Assembly: GCA_000320545.1 (NCBI GenBank)
Contig: ADNK01000772.1
Span: 1-64,000 of the forward strand
Length of the DNA stretch: 64,000 nucleotides
Source of the DNA: Bigelowiella natans CCMP2755
Lineage: Eukaryota > Cercozoa > Chlorarachniophyceae
Reading direction: 5' to 3'
Shown: piece after piece, positions 49,718 through 61,779 of the stretch
How positions within the stretch are numbered: position 1 is the stretch's first letter
How the letters are laid out: every line of letters begins with the position of its first letter
Notes under the pieces: model-generated
Told to the model about the DNA's origin: nothing
What the model saw: only the letters and a program-made list of their open reading frames with translations
Databases searched by the model: none
Made by a program: the position numbers and the translations under genes

Positions 49718-51948
49718 TTAAACTTTATTCGATTGACTAAAAGCATGCAGTTCAGCGCTGACGTTAACTAACTGCAAACGCAACTTATCCGCAGATTGCG
49801 GTTTTTCTAATGCGTCCTCGAGATTGCCGACCAAGGCTTCAAGTGATACCTCCTTTTCGTTAAGGATTATGTCAAAAAAGTCGTCCCAGACCTTGGACCT
49901 CTTGAAGGAGGCACGAGTTGACCGCTTCCAAGCCCCACTGCAATCCTGCCGAATGGGCTTCAGTTTCTCCCCTGCATACAATAGTCGATGCACTATATCC
50001 CCTAATGCATAGGTATCGAGCTGGAACGTGAATGGTTTCCCAGCTTTCATTTCTAGACATGGAATCGTTACGCGCTTGCTATCTGGGTAGCAGCGGAATT
50101 GAACCCGATCAGAATACATATCGATGTCGATTGCATCATGAAGTTCAGAAAGAATCAGTCCTCTCTCAGCCCAACCCCCCTTGTGAGAACGGTTCCACGG
50201 TGGTAACTCTGTGATTTGGTGGAGAGCTATGTGGAAGCTCTTCGGAGATAAGCGTCCGTGAATCATCCGAGAATTGTGAAGACTGCTTACGGCATATAGC
50301 ATCTCAATTGCGAAGTAGAGAACAACATTCTCTGCCAACGGCTTCTGGGTCTTTTTGGACATTCGAAGCACGTCATGCATTGTGCTCTCCTCGCATACCT
50401 AGATCATTATTCAAAGTGGGAATTAGGGCTGAGTTCTCGTGTACAGCATTGACTCTTCAACAACCAACTCAGTAGTCAGAATCATATTTAACAGATAATA
50501 CAAGATACATTGCATACCCTAAAAAAAAATATTAATCTTGTTATCGGATCTTTGTACCGGAAGCACGCAAGCGGAGAGACCCTTAAAAAGGAATGAGGAC
50601 GAGACTAGAATGAACTTGCCCTTATTCAACAACCCCGCGGAGAGTAGCTTCCTCGTTACGTGCAAGGGCCAAAGGTTCGGGGGTGACGCGATCGCTAGCT
50701 CAACCATCGCATTGGTATCGCTATCCATATCTAGCGCTTTAAAACGCTGAATTGTCCCTATCTTGTGCAACTTTAGCGCAATATCTAAAGAAAGTTCTTC
50801 AAGATCGACCATGGTTTCGGTCCCATTCACAACGTCCTCAAATTCGAAATCGCAGGCCTGATTATGAATATTTTTGAAGCTCACTCCATTAATTTGAGAT
50901 TTGAGATCAGCTGCTGCCGCTAAGAAAGTATTGCGCGCTTTGTCGTCAAATGGGTCCACGGTAGCTCCTTCCGCAATGGGGATGAGTGTAGGTTTTGTCT
51001 TTCTCTCCATTCCCGTTGATCCAACAGGAGATGGGGAAAACGCATTCGCTGCTGCATGTTCTTGAGAAGTCTCTAAAATTGGAGCAAGTCCAGAGGACCC
51101 CTCCTCAGGGGGAACACATTGGAGCGGGCTTAGGGAGTGGATCGAATTATGACCTCTGCTTCGCTGATCCTCAATTTCAGCATTGAAGAGCTTTTTATCG
51201 GAGGGATCAAATTGATGACTGACGGGAAAACTGCTTTGATCCGAGATATGGTTGTCCCCAGCACCACCACCTTCATTTTCAAAGTCGCAGAATATTGAAA
51301 ACCCAGGGCTCGCGCCAGTTTCAGCCCGTTCACCACTCCCTGGTACCTCTGCATGGTGCGCAGGTGTGGAATGATCAGCGGTATCGTCTTTGAACATAGC
51401 AAGGACATCGGACATGGCCTCTTTCGTGTGGATTGTCGGTGACGGAGGGCCTTGAGCGGGGGCAGGTGAGGGAATATACATTGGCTCTACTGAAGCAACA
51501 TCTCCAGGATTTTCTGCAGGCTTTGCTCTCACAGGAGTCGTCTCGATTTTGCGCTCGCCTGGTGTTATCTCTGCCCTCTTTTTTCTCCAATAATTTGCTT
51601 TCACCCTCTTCTTTTGCCAATATATCATTGCACGGTACTCCTCAAAGCTGGTTTCTCGGCCTAGTGCGGTGAGGATACTCGGATCGTACCCAGAAACCGA
51701 TTCGATCTAGAATTAGTTAATCATGTTATATCAAAGGTTTAAGCAACTATTTAATGTCATTCCGAAGGAAATTATTCTACTAGATTGCAAACCCTAGACT
51801 TTGAAGATGTGGCCTTAGGTTTCTGGGTCCTTCTGAAATCCTTAGATTCCGAGTACGACAGTCTAGGTACAGTAGCATTCTCCTTATCCAGAGAGGGGTC
51901 ATCAGCTGCGTCTCCACCGTTTCCAAAGTCGTTGAAGATCTGAAACAT
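49718..51948 (-). CDS. BUB1-like spindle-checkpoint protein with degenerate kinase domain
   Basis: Predicted mitotic checkpoint scaffold at kinetochores. First exon from ATG at 51948: MFQIFNDFGNGG and a basic stretch. Second exon (about 51714-50521): GYDPSILTALGRETSFEEYR, the CM1-type motif PTIHTKEAMSDVLAMF, a second GFSIFCDFENEGG, then a long disordered part and the kinase N-lobe region ending FLFKGLSACVLPVQ. Third exon (about 50404-49718): VVLYFAIEMLYAVSSLH, IIHGD-equivalent MIHGRLSPKSF, LILIDFG-equivalent LILSELHDAIDID, then FTFQLDTYALGDIVHRLL and the stop. In the catalytic loop Asp is replaced by Arg and Asn by Ser, and DFG is SEL, so it should be a pseudokinase. The N-terminal TPR domain of BUB1/BUBR1 is missing, and only 480 bp separate the start from the divergent neighbour. 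Confidence 0.85.
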
Positions 51949-52432
51949 GGGTGGTGATAAAGAACAGACTTTCCAACAACTAGAAAGTGTCCGCCGCGCT
52001 CCGTTTGGTAGGGTTTCCGGGGGGTGCAAGGGAATGAGCAATGAGCAACGAAGAGAGAGCTCACACAAGCGGCGTTTTCCCAATTGCGACAGCACAGTTG
52101 TCTCAGTCTCTGTCGCTAGATCTGCACGGATCCTCAAGGGCATTCATGTGCAAACAGCTTTTTAGCAACAGGTTCCCGCGCCGCCGAAATATTTTGAAAA
52201 TAAGATTAATTGTTCGTGTTCTCGTCGTCGATCCGGAAAACTACTTTCCACCGGATCTAGATCTAGGGATCATTTATTTTCCGGAACGGCAGGTCTTTTT
52301 CTTGAAAAAAAATGGTTATGTTTCATGTCGCGTTGAAAGAATCTATTCCTATTTTGAAAACGTCGCAAGATTCCACTCCACGCGCCCCCTACCACACAAA
52401 ACATCGTTCGAGCTGTGACCTCAAATCCCCCA
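51949..52432. promoter_or_regulatory. Shared divergent promoter region
   Basis: Head-to-head interval between the start of the BUB1-like gene and the start of the PARP-finger gene. It contains frames on both strands but none with splice or domain support. A bidirectional promoter is inferred from geometry only. Confidence 0.4.
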
Positions 52433-54354
52433 ATGAGCTCCGAATATGAGAAACTGCGCTTGAAAACAATCGAAGAGAACGAAGCTAAGCTCAAAGAGCT
52501 CGGTATCGCAATACCTAAAGTGGAGAAACAAAAGCAGAAGAAATCAAGTACAAACAGGCGGAAGCGTCGGGTAAAGTTACGTCGCACTAAAAAGAAATAC
52601 TTTTGCTCATAATTCCGTTTCATTTGTGCAAACTCAGTATGGTGCACCTAATTTTGAGTCGGGAACGCCTGTGCGACGCTCCTCGCGCAGCCGCAAACTG
52701 AGAAAATCTTTCAATGAAATGGGTACCGAAGATGGTGACGAAGATAGTGACTACCTCCCAGCCCTGGAAGAAGACGAAGATGACGATTCCATGCAAGCTT
52801 TTAATGAGAAGGTTTCTTGACTTTGACATTGAGAAGAATCTTATCTTGTACATTACGTCTCTCGACCATATTGTTGGAATGCTGCACTTTAAAACAAGAA
52901 ATTTATTAGGCCCCGTCATCACGGATACGAAAAAAAAAGGAGAATTCTAGCAATCCTATTGCATTGGAACATGATGTTGGAGTGGACACGGAAGACGTTG
53001 ACCTTCCGATCAAAGTTGAAAACGCTAAATCAGGACGCAGCACCTGCCGTAAATGTAGAGTCAAGATTGAGAAGGTGGGGGATGTTGGCATGGGTGATCT
53101 TCTTGCTCTTATTTTCTCTAAATCTGCCTCCCCTACCTTACTTTTGCACGGAAGTTGTGAAGAAGTGGTAATGAAATTGACATAGTAACGCAACGATCCG
53201 TTTGAACATTTTGGTTGGTAGGGGGAATTACGGATTGGCATGAAAGCCTGGATCATGGGCCGGAACGCACTAACATGGCAACACCCGGTAAGAGTTAGAT
53301 CTAGTTATTCTCTCGATAAGATGATAAGAGATGACATAATTATGACAATGCCGAAGAGTGACTTGTTCTACCGGTATTCAAATGAAAAGATAAATCGTAT
53401 TTTGGACGTTATTCTATTCTCCAGGTCTGTTTTTGTGAGAATATTTCTTTCACGCGAGAAAAAAGTGGGCGTGGCAAGTGCAAGCTGACAGGGAAATTTT
53501 TTGAAAAAAACGAAGCGCGATTGAGTAAGTGAATCTTACACATGTTTATTCACCAACACACATATGATATAATATACCTAGAACGTTTTGCTGAGTGCGC
53601 ACGCACGCACACACACACACATATCACAAGTAATTGAAATTTTACTGAACTCATCACCTCGCTCGGTCGCCCTCTCCTCTTAAATCTCTGAACAGGCTGT
53701 AGCTCACATACAGCAATATCTAACATGAAGCTGTCAGTACTTTCTACATGCTTATGTCCCATCGTAGAAGCTGTCAAGAACAATAACATGGAGATGGTAA
53801 TGCAAAATAACTAGAAAGTTGCACCTAATGCATAATATGCACACACGCACATACCTGGATACATACATTTTTTATTTTCTCTCTTCATTTCTCCTCCTCA
53901 CCCCCCTCATCCCCCTTCTCTCTCTCCCACCTCAATCTGATGGTACATACGGTGTTTCATCTTTAAGACAATTAAATATTATAAGTTGATGTTAAATATT
54001 CTACAGAAATCAATATCATCTCCGAAGGACTGGCATGGATATGAGAATTTGGATGAGGACGAGCAAAAGCTTGTTGAGGCACAGTGGTCTACGTGCTTTT
54101 CTCTCGACAGTCGTGGTAGCAGCGGCAGTACATCAGATGATTCTCTGAAAGAAAATACGACAACTGAGGAAATGCAGACTCGTGGGGGGGAGAAGAAGAG
54201 AGTTTCAGGTAAGGTTGCTTGGAAATGGGGCGGGAAAACTTGCTACGGAAAGCTAATCCCTTCGAGGGAAGACAAGACAACCTGCTACGCCAGAACTAAG
54301 AACGGAAAGATTAAAACTCTAAAGAAAGGGAAAAGCTATTGGTGGGTGGTGTGA
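52433..54354 (+). CDS. PARP-type zinc-finger protein
   Basis: Putative DNA-end or chromatin-binding protein without a PARP catalytic domain. ATG at 52433: exon 1 (to 52570) SSEYEKLRLKTIEENEAKL, a lead-in also common in WDR76-like proteins, then a basic stretch. Exon 2 (about 52638-52810) is basic and then acidic. Exon 3 (to 53075) contains SGRSTCRKCRVKIEK and exon 4 (about 53222-53288) GELRIGMKAW then LTWQHP. The next exon starts VCFCE, completing the C-x2-C...H-x2-C zf-PARP pattern, and goes on to SGRGKCKLTGKFFEK, which looks like the start of a second, variant finger. The last exon (from about 54006) has SPKDWHGYENLDEDEQKLV, the usual zf-PARP C-terminal helix, and ends with a GKVAWKWGGKTCYGKL-type SH3/Tudor-like segment, TGA at 54352-54354. 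Confidence 0.75.
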
Positions 54355-55639
54355 GAGCACATATATGAAACAGTTTCGAAGGAAGTGCTCAAATGTGAGA
54401 TCTTAGTTCGGAAGAACGTTCAGAAAATAGGGCAAAGATCGCCCGGCACCTTGTGGGGAGTAATCGCCATCAGATTGCTTGCGACTTCAAACATGGCACA
54501 GCATCGGCATCGAACTTCTCATTTTCTCATTATTATTCGTTGGCTCCTCTTCTTCGTGTTCGTCGTCTTCATTGCAATCACCATTGTTGCTGTCTTTCTT
54601 CTATTATAGGCAGGGTATTCCTGTGTTTATTATTTCTTCTTCTTTTTCCACCTGCTGGGGGTGATTCGATCTAACCTTATCACCTCATCAGTTGACATGG
54701 TGGGACGTAGCTAGATAGGCTTGCGATGTCTTCTAGCTAGCTAGTCTCAGACGTGCATGTTTCTTGTGTGTTGTGTATCATAATATTCATTGTGCTTGCA
54801 CGTGACAACATGTAGTGAGTACACATTGACTCAGAGCACATGGACAGCCCATCCCGCGCGGCGATCGGCAAAGTGAAGTTCAGAACACGCAATCGGACCA
54901 AATATGCTAGAATGCCATGTTTCATCGTCACAACTGCATATATTGGCTCGAGCAACCCTCAGAAGATCTAGAGATGACTGCCGTGTAGCTAGCCGTGCAC
55001 ACACATGCATACTTCGCGTTCACCTTGGTTAGCTGAGCACATAACAACGGAAAACCCCACACGCTAGCACGTACGTATCGGAAGACATGCTGTCCCAGAT
55101 GCATTGTTGCGGTGAACGCAACTACCGAAATGCACGCGCCCGCTTGCGACCATGCAATTAGCCAAGCTAGCAAGTGCATGTATGTGCGGCTTACTTGTTA
55201 CTGTTTCTGTGCAATGTGATTTGAATTCTCATCATGCAAAATGACTTCTGAATTGAGTTTCGGCGCACATGGCACAAATAAAGGACGTCAAAACGTCATG
55301 CGCAGAATGTACAAATGCAAAGCATTTTTTGATTGCGAAGTTGAAAGAGGCATCAATTTCGGACAAACAGCAGAAGAAGTCTACCACGTATCGTGCTCGT
55401 GGCTACGCTCATATATGTGCCACCATGAAGATGTCGACAAGCCATTATCAATCTTGTTCTTTGCAACTACTCACGCGTTTTCTTCTTGGGAGGGATCACA
55501 CGACCGAAAAGCTCCACCTGGTGCATGCAAACCATACAAATAACATGTCCCCATCATCATCATCATCATCAACAACAACAACAACAAGAATAATAAACAT
55601 TGAGGATAATATGTAGTAACAATGGGACTCAGCCCAGGG
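54355..55639. other. Gene-free; CTAG-rich island at about 54700-55180
   Basis: CTAG, AGCTAGC and CATG words are concentrated in 54700-55180. Frames at 55241-55616 have no motif and run into an (ATC)n(AAC)n repeat. This island marks the return to microsatellite-dense DNA on the right. Confidence 0.5.
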
Positions 55640-56392
55640 AGAAATTGACACATCATGTGTGTGTGTTAGAATCAGGAGTAGGTGCAGCGAAGGCACACGA
55701 AGAAGTCGTAAGACCGAACAGCATCCTGCTCATCTCGCTAGGAGGGGAGAGTTCTGAGAAGGTACTAGCGCAGACATAATCACCGCCTCCACAGCCCCCC
55801 CCCTTCTCTCCCCACTCTTCAACTACGCGCAATGCTGTCTCCTAACACTAACATCAAGATAACATGATAATGTCAACAAATAAACAAAAACCACCTGTGT
55901 GAGGTCAAAACTGGGTTGCCCCTTATGCGATGGTCCTGTCACGTGAATTTTGAAGTATCGGTAAGGCCTCCCGCATTGCACCTTATTATTTATCACGGGC
56001 AGGGGGTGTGGTTGTTAAAGAAGTATCATCTTGAATGATGACAAAAGACGACCAAAGAACAAACGTCGATGACGGTATCTTTGCCTTAGGGCAACAGCTT
56101 TCCGTTTTTAGTCATCGCCTACTACTATTGTTCGATCATCGCTTACTGCTGCTGTCATGTCATGTTATTCACATGTTATTCACGAGTAACATACTAATCT
56201 GGCTACCGCATGCATCATTGTGATTGAGTTTGCCAAAGAGGAAGAAGAGGGTTGGGAAGGGGGAGGGGTTGATAAGTCAGTGCAGGCATGGTGTGGTAGT
56301 AGGTAGGACGGACTACTACTAGTAGTACCTTGAAATGTCCGAATCTATTATCGTTTGTGATTGTGGCATCGTTGGTGTGGTTTGACAGGACC

Positions 56393-56435
<43 letters not shown>

Positions 56436-56480
56436 GACGATACACGTACGTACGTACGTACGTACGTACGTACGTCGTCG

Positions 56481-56523
<43 letters not shown>

Positions 56524-57232
56524 CTCCCTTCTCTCTCACTCGGGTAGATGTGATTCTGATGGTGGTTTGTTGTTGTTGTTGGTGGTGGTTAGCTAGTTAG
56601 AGATTATACTCACAATCCATCGGACATTGTCGTTAGATACTTCAAACTTCCAATTTCTGTGTGTGAGCGATAAGATAATAGCAAGCGAACATTAGCATCA
56701 TAATAATAGCTTGGATTTCTCGGATAAAATCTGTGTAATTCTTCACAAGATAAATAGGACGTTGCCCTTAACGATTCTCAAAGTTTAAGATATAAGAGAG
56801 AAAAGAACAGCTTTAAAATGTTAATTTCTATCTTACCAACAGACTGATCGCGACGCGAGAACAACATGCGTGCGTCGTACGTAAAACAACATCCACAACA
56901 TCCCTCCCTCATCATAGAAAAATAACCAAAACGAAGAACATACTACCTAAGGAAATGGTCTTGATCCTGATGCACGTAGTACGACCGCGGGACAACCTGA
57001 ACGACCAATTAACACATCATCCTGGTATACCGCAAAGTTTGTCAGCTGCATCATCTTATTTGCATCATTGGATAGATAAGTAAGGTAATAATAATAGGTG
57101 CTGCTTGCTGCTTGCCTGATAATCTTTGAGATCAAATGATATCCATGTCGGAGAACCTAACAGCAATAATAGGCCAGGATCACAAAGAGACGACGACCAT
57201 TTAGATAAACGCAAACGCGCATTCGCACATGT

Positions 57233-57264
<32 letters not shown>

Positions 57265-58086
57265 CACTACTAACTTCCATAGCTATTTTCGACAGCTCCG
57301 GTGCCCCATTTCCTGATGATGTAACGAGATGAGAATAAACTGTTTAGTGAATTGACGTCTCTTCTATTCTCTTCTTTCACCGCCGGTCGCAAATGCAGTG
57401 CCTAGAGGCTCCCCCGGAAGATGAGAGCTGAACGGTCATCCATCCCCCCTTGCACGGATTCGTCCAGCTCTGATGGTGGGGGGGGGAGGGAGAGACCACA
57501 CGAAGAAGGGACAGGAGAACAGCGACAAGAACAACAATAACAACAACAAAACTTAGCATATAAAAAAATATATTTCATACTGTACTGATGTAAACAATAT
57601 TAGATGGTCTCATAGAATAAACGGTGTGACTTGTGGTATGTGAGTGTAGTCACTGTGGTGGTCGTGATGGGTGATGGGAATTTGATGCTGCTGCTATTAT
57701 CTACTATTAACTTACAGTCTTAAGTCCACTTGTGCCGATGAAATAGAAGACGCCTTGCTTCTTATCATCAAATCTATGTATTTTTATGCGTGAGGCCGCG
57801 TATGTGTTCATAATAGTAGCATACGAGGCCGTAGTTTTCAAATTCCCCCTTTTCCCCCTCCATCTACCGTTTGCACGCATAAAATATGAAATGCATATAA
57901 ATTACAAAATTTTGACGTGAGAGGGGGTGAAGGGGGGGAATATGTAGAGAGGAGACGTACGCGAGAAAGCTCGCGGAGCGCCTTGGTGCGGGGCATTCAT
58001 CAGAATACTGTTGAAACAACAACATATCAGTAGATATATTATTTAGTAGTGTAGTGTCTGCTGGCTTAGCATCGTCGTTGAAACAG

Positions 58087-58117
<31 letters not shown>

Positions 58118-59967
58118 AATGATGAGGAGGAGATCGATCGGCGGAACACACAACCACCACCACCACCTAAACCTGTACGCTTCTGAGATCTCTGGCTCTC
58201 TCTTCTTCTTCTTCTTTTTCTTTCTCTTTTTCCATCTTCTTTGGGTAATACTATAGCACCTTCCTCTGCATAATTTCGACGAATCGATCTGGGGATATCA
58301 GGTTCTGAGGAATGACCTAAAAGTAGTGGTAGTAGTGGTAGTATTAGTGGTAATAGGCAGCCGTTATACTACGCAGCATCAAAGACGTAGAAATGTATAA
58401 AATGTGACTATATTGCGGCTGCTGCTAAGAACAGTTGGCCTTATTCGTCGGAATGTATTATATTGGCAACGAGTAGCAACTGCAAACAACGACGAAAATG
58501 ATAATGGTGATAATTAAAGGAGGAGGAGGAGGAGGAGGAGGAGGAGGAGGACGCACATCCTTGACGATGAACTTTGTGTCTATGAGTTCGAAGCGAACGT
58601 AGCGCATGCTGAGGAGGAGGAGGAGGAGGAGGAGAGTAGGGTTAAGTAAGGGGGAAGGGAGGAATCGACAGCTATAGATGATACTTCGATGCTGAGGTTG
58701 ATTACGCTCCTCACAAAGCAGCAGCTTTTAGGCTTTCGCCGGTGCTATCTACCCACCATCATTTCCCCCGTCTCACCCTCCTACTTACTTGAGCAATTAG
58801 ACGTTATGCATGATCACCATTATCACCATCATCATCATTATCATCATCATTATACATCATAATTATCCCACCACGTCGCAATAACTTCTTTGAGGGGGGG
58901 GGTCGTCGTCGAGTTGCTGTTTCCCGTCTTGATCTGATTCTTACCCCACGATATCACAGCCTGCAATACCTCGCTCTCCTCCAAGCAGAGCTGCAGGGAG
59001 GGAGGGAGGGAGGGAGGGAGGGAGGGAGGGAGAAAGAGAGGAGAGGACAACCAGGAAATGGACGAGGAGGCGGATAATGATGATGATGATGATGATGGGG
59101 AACACAACGTGAAATTACTATTTATTACAGCAATTCTCCATTGTTCGATAAATCTTGTTTTTCCTGCATGCATGCGACGAAGTTGAATACTATTCTATTG
59201 CTTCCTTTTTTTTGGGACATTATTTGTAATTGTTTTCTTCATCATCATCATCTTCTTCTTCTTCCCTCGCTGCTCTTCGATACAATCGTTAACCATTCTC
59301 ATCATGTGCCGAACCCTCCTCCTCGCGCAATATACCCATTATCCCAATGGTAATAGTACTACTACCACGCCCACCACTACTACTACTGCTACTTCTACTA
59401 CCTGATCCAACTTGAGAAGCTCTATCAGCACATTTTCATTCATTGTCAGAAATTCCTGTAGCAGCAGCAGTAGTAGTAGTAGAATCATGGTCATTTTCAT
59501 TTTCATCATTACCATCGTCATCATTGCAGCAGAAGGAGCAGCAGCAGCAGCAGCAGCAAGAGTCAACCAGTCGGTCAGTGATTGAGTGAGTGATCAGGAA
59601 GAAGAAAGGTTGCGTTCAAAGGGGGGGGCACATTACTATTCGACAATAATAATACGCTAAGATGAGAGGAGGGGGGGAAGCAGCAGCTTTATCTCTCTCT
59701 TTCTCTCTGTCTCCCGCATCCTCGTCCTCCTCCTCTATTTCTCGCCACAACTACTCGCTTTATTAGGGATGATGAGCATACCTTAGCTTTTACGAACTCA
59801 GAGAAGGAAGGGACGAGGTCACAGTAGCGCGACATCAGATACCCCTGGATAGCAGCCCCCCCGGTAGACCAAGTCTTAATCATTCCTGTGAAGGGGGAGG
59901 AGGAGGATGCATCGATGAGAAAATAGAAAGCAACGGAATAAGAATATTATAGATATTGTGTGTTAAT

Positions 59968-60009
<42 letters not shown>

Positions 60010-61779
60010 ATTCGTGTGTGTGAAACGTATTCATATTGATAATATTCAAACGACACCCATGAGAGTCGCCATGTCGAAGTCTTGCTCGTCTAAGAAGCTG
60101 AACGGGGTAGGGGTGAGGGAGGAAATCAAGCAACATCTGAATGTAAGTGGAACATGGGTTGTCTCTTTAGAGAGCTTATCATTCTCTCTCCATCCCCTTC
60201 CCTCCCTCACACCCTAACATCTCTTCTTCCAAAGCAAAAAGTAGTTATTATACCAAAAACAAGCTCTGTGAAGTGCTGGTACCCGATAGAAGTCAGCCAG
60301 CGTAAGGAGACCGTGATTTATTACATGTATATTGTATGCTCTCCATTCTGTTACGAACCACCGCACAAAGAACATCCTCCACGACGAAAGTTCCAGCTAT
60401 TCTTTGCATTTCCTTTGCCTCTCTCTCTCTCCCTCTCTCCCTCTCTCTCCTTTCTTCCGTGAGCCTAAAATGACCACCACCCAACTTGTTTACTAATAAT
60501 TAGTGATATCCACCTTGATGTTGTTCATATGAAGACTTATCTCCCCTGTGTAGAGGAACCTGTTGAAAAGAAAGAGAACAACCGGGATGGAGGAGGAACA
60601 CAAAGAGAAATGAATAATGGTATCTCCTCATTGGAAATTGAGGGAAGCTGCAGATGTATTTGTGGCGTACATCAGGCAAAATAAACTAAATATTTTCTTC
60701 ATTTTCATTCGTTCACTTCTCCCTTCCCTTCTTCCATTGCAGTCAATCCGAGCAACATATCAACCAGCGTTGATGACAAACACCCACCTCAAAAAAGTCA
60801 TGAAGATATCTGGATCGTACTCGTCGCTAACTTCAATCACGTCCTCCTATTTCACAAAAAACACGTTCGTTATAATACGTCTGCCCGTGTCACGCAACCC
60901 ATCTCCTTTGAGTACATCTAGTAGTTGGCAAAATCAACTGTCGTTCTCTGGAGCACAGCATATAGCCCGAACTCCGTTTAAAGTAGCGGGACCTGGCTCT
61001 CCTTCAATCGGCCGTACAGTTGAGCGGCAAAAACAGAGCTCTGCGATGCCAAAATAACCCTATGGACGCCAAATTTCTTATTTCTACAGACAAGCTCCAG
61101 ATCTGCGAATCTGTGAAAAATATCGATCGGGGGTAGGAGAGGAAGAGGTAATCATTATCAATGGGTAGAGGGAAATAACCGAATCGCCAGGGAAGATTTT
61201 CGCGAAGAACAAGATGTGTCACATATAGAAAAGCGCAAGAATGCTCCACATTTAACTCTTCGCATAAATGAGTAATAAAAGATTGGTGGTGGTGTTGTTT
61301 CATTAGCCAAATGACTCACTTTCCCGATTCCAATAGATTTGAGTACGCCGTGCAGATTTGTTTATGCTTGGAGACCCGCATACCCTAAAAGAGTAAGAGA
61401 AGAGGGGAGAGCAATGGGGGAGAAAGGAGGAGAGGGGAAGAGAGAGAAAGATCAATTCATTTTCAACTTGTTTTGTGGATATTAGGTAAAATTTTAACTA
61501 GCATACGGTAAGAACGAACTTAAAGGACGCATTGAAAGAAAAGGCACACTTCATAAAATATTAATTAGGAAGAAACACTGGTTTCTTCTAATCACCACAG
61601 GATGATGCACCCTGACTCTCCTTCCCGAGATGGAAAAAAACACATCTTCCAACCTTTGGGGTGAGAATGTTGGACTTCACGTCCGAATCTAGCGACATAG
61701 CCGCTTCCTTATTTCGTTTCTCATCATCGGAGGGATCCAGAGAGGTCAGAGTTGATTTGGAAGACTGTCGGTCGTTCAT
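55640..61779 (-). CDS. BTB-BACK-discoidin (F5/8 type C) protein, about 20 exons
   Basis: Likely a substrate adaptor for a cullin-3 ubiquitin ligase (family inference). Exons on the minus strand, most joining in exact phase: 61779-61654 (start), 61384-61320, 61110-60993 (BTB: FADLELVCRNKKFGVHRVIL), 60846-60765 (VIEVSDEYDPDIFMTFLRWV), 60338-60254 (GLLTLADFYRVPALHRACF), about 60146-60075, 59885-59782 and 59455-59402 (BACK: FLTMNENVLIELLKLDQ), 58990-58945 (LCLEESEVLQAVISWG), 58608-58557 (MRYVRFELIDTKFIVKD), 58316-58260, 58007-57961, 57773-57716 (FDDKKQGVFYFIGTSGLKT), 57469-57381, 57312-57275, 57156-57116 (SPTWISFDLKDYQ), about 57040-56970, about 56656-56614 (NWKFEVSNDNVRWI), 56391-56329 (VLSNHTNDATI) and 55967-55895 (PYRYFKIHVTGPSHKG). 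The last exon is uncertain. The join after 60254 gives an in-frame TGA as written, so one boundary there is wrong or the sequence has an error. Architecture resembles BTBD9-like proteins. Confidence 0.88.
56398..56521. repeat. (GA)n-(ACGT)n-(TC)n self-complementary array
   Basis: (GA)n at about 56399-56431, a palindromic (ACGT) tandem at about 56444-56475, then (TC)n at about 56484-56521. The two arms are complementary and the centre is self-complementary, so the whole 120 bp can fold back. It sits in an intron of the BTB gene. Confidence 0.95.
57114..57115 (-). other. GC-AG intron donor
   Basis: The exon ending KDYQ is followed on the minus strand by GCAAGC, close to the GC-AG donor consensus AG|GCAAGT. 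The next discoidin exon is found after a CAG acceptor downstream. Confidence 0.5.
58994..59031. repeat. (GGGA)n tract forming a 3' splice-site pyrimidine tract
   Basis: Nine or so GGGA units on plus. On the gene's strand this is (CCCT)n ending in CTGCAG directly at the acceptor of the exon starting LCLEESEV. Confidence 0.95.
59969..60008. repeat. (TG)n microsatellite
   Basis: Intronic TG run in the BTB gene. Confidence 0.95.

Noticed and set aside
60061-61057. Apparent plus-strand multi-exon gene with good donors (for example GTAAGT at 60142)
   Set aside because: The opposite strand encodes BTB/BACK exons with exact phase and strong family motifs over the same bases; the plus reading has no recognisable domain.
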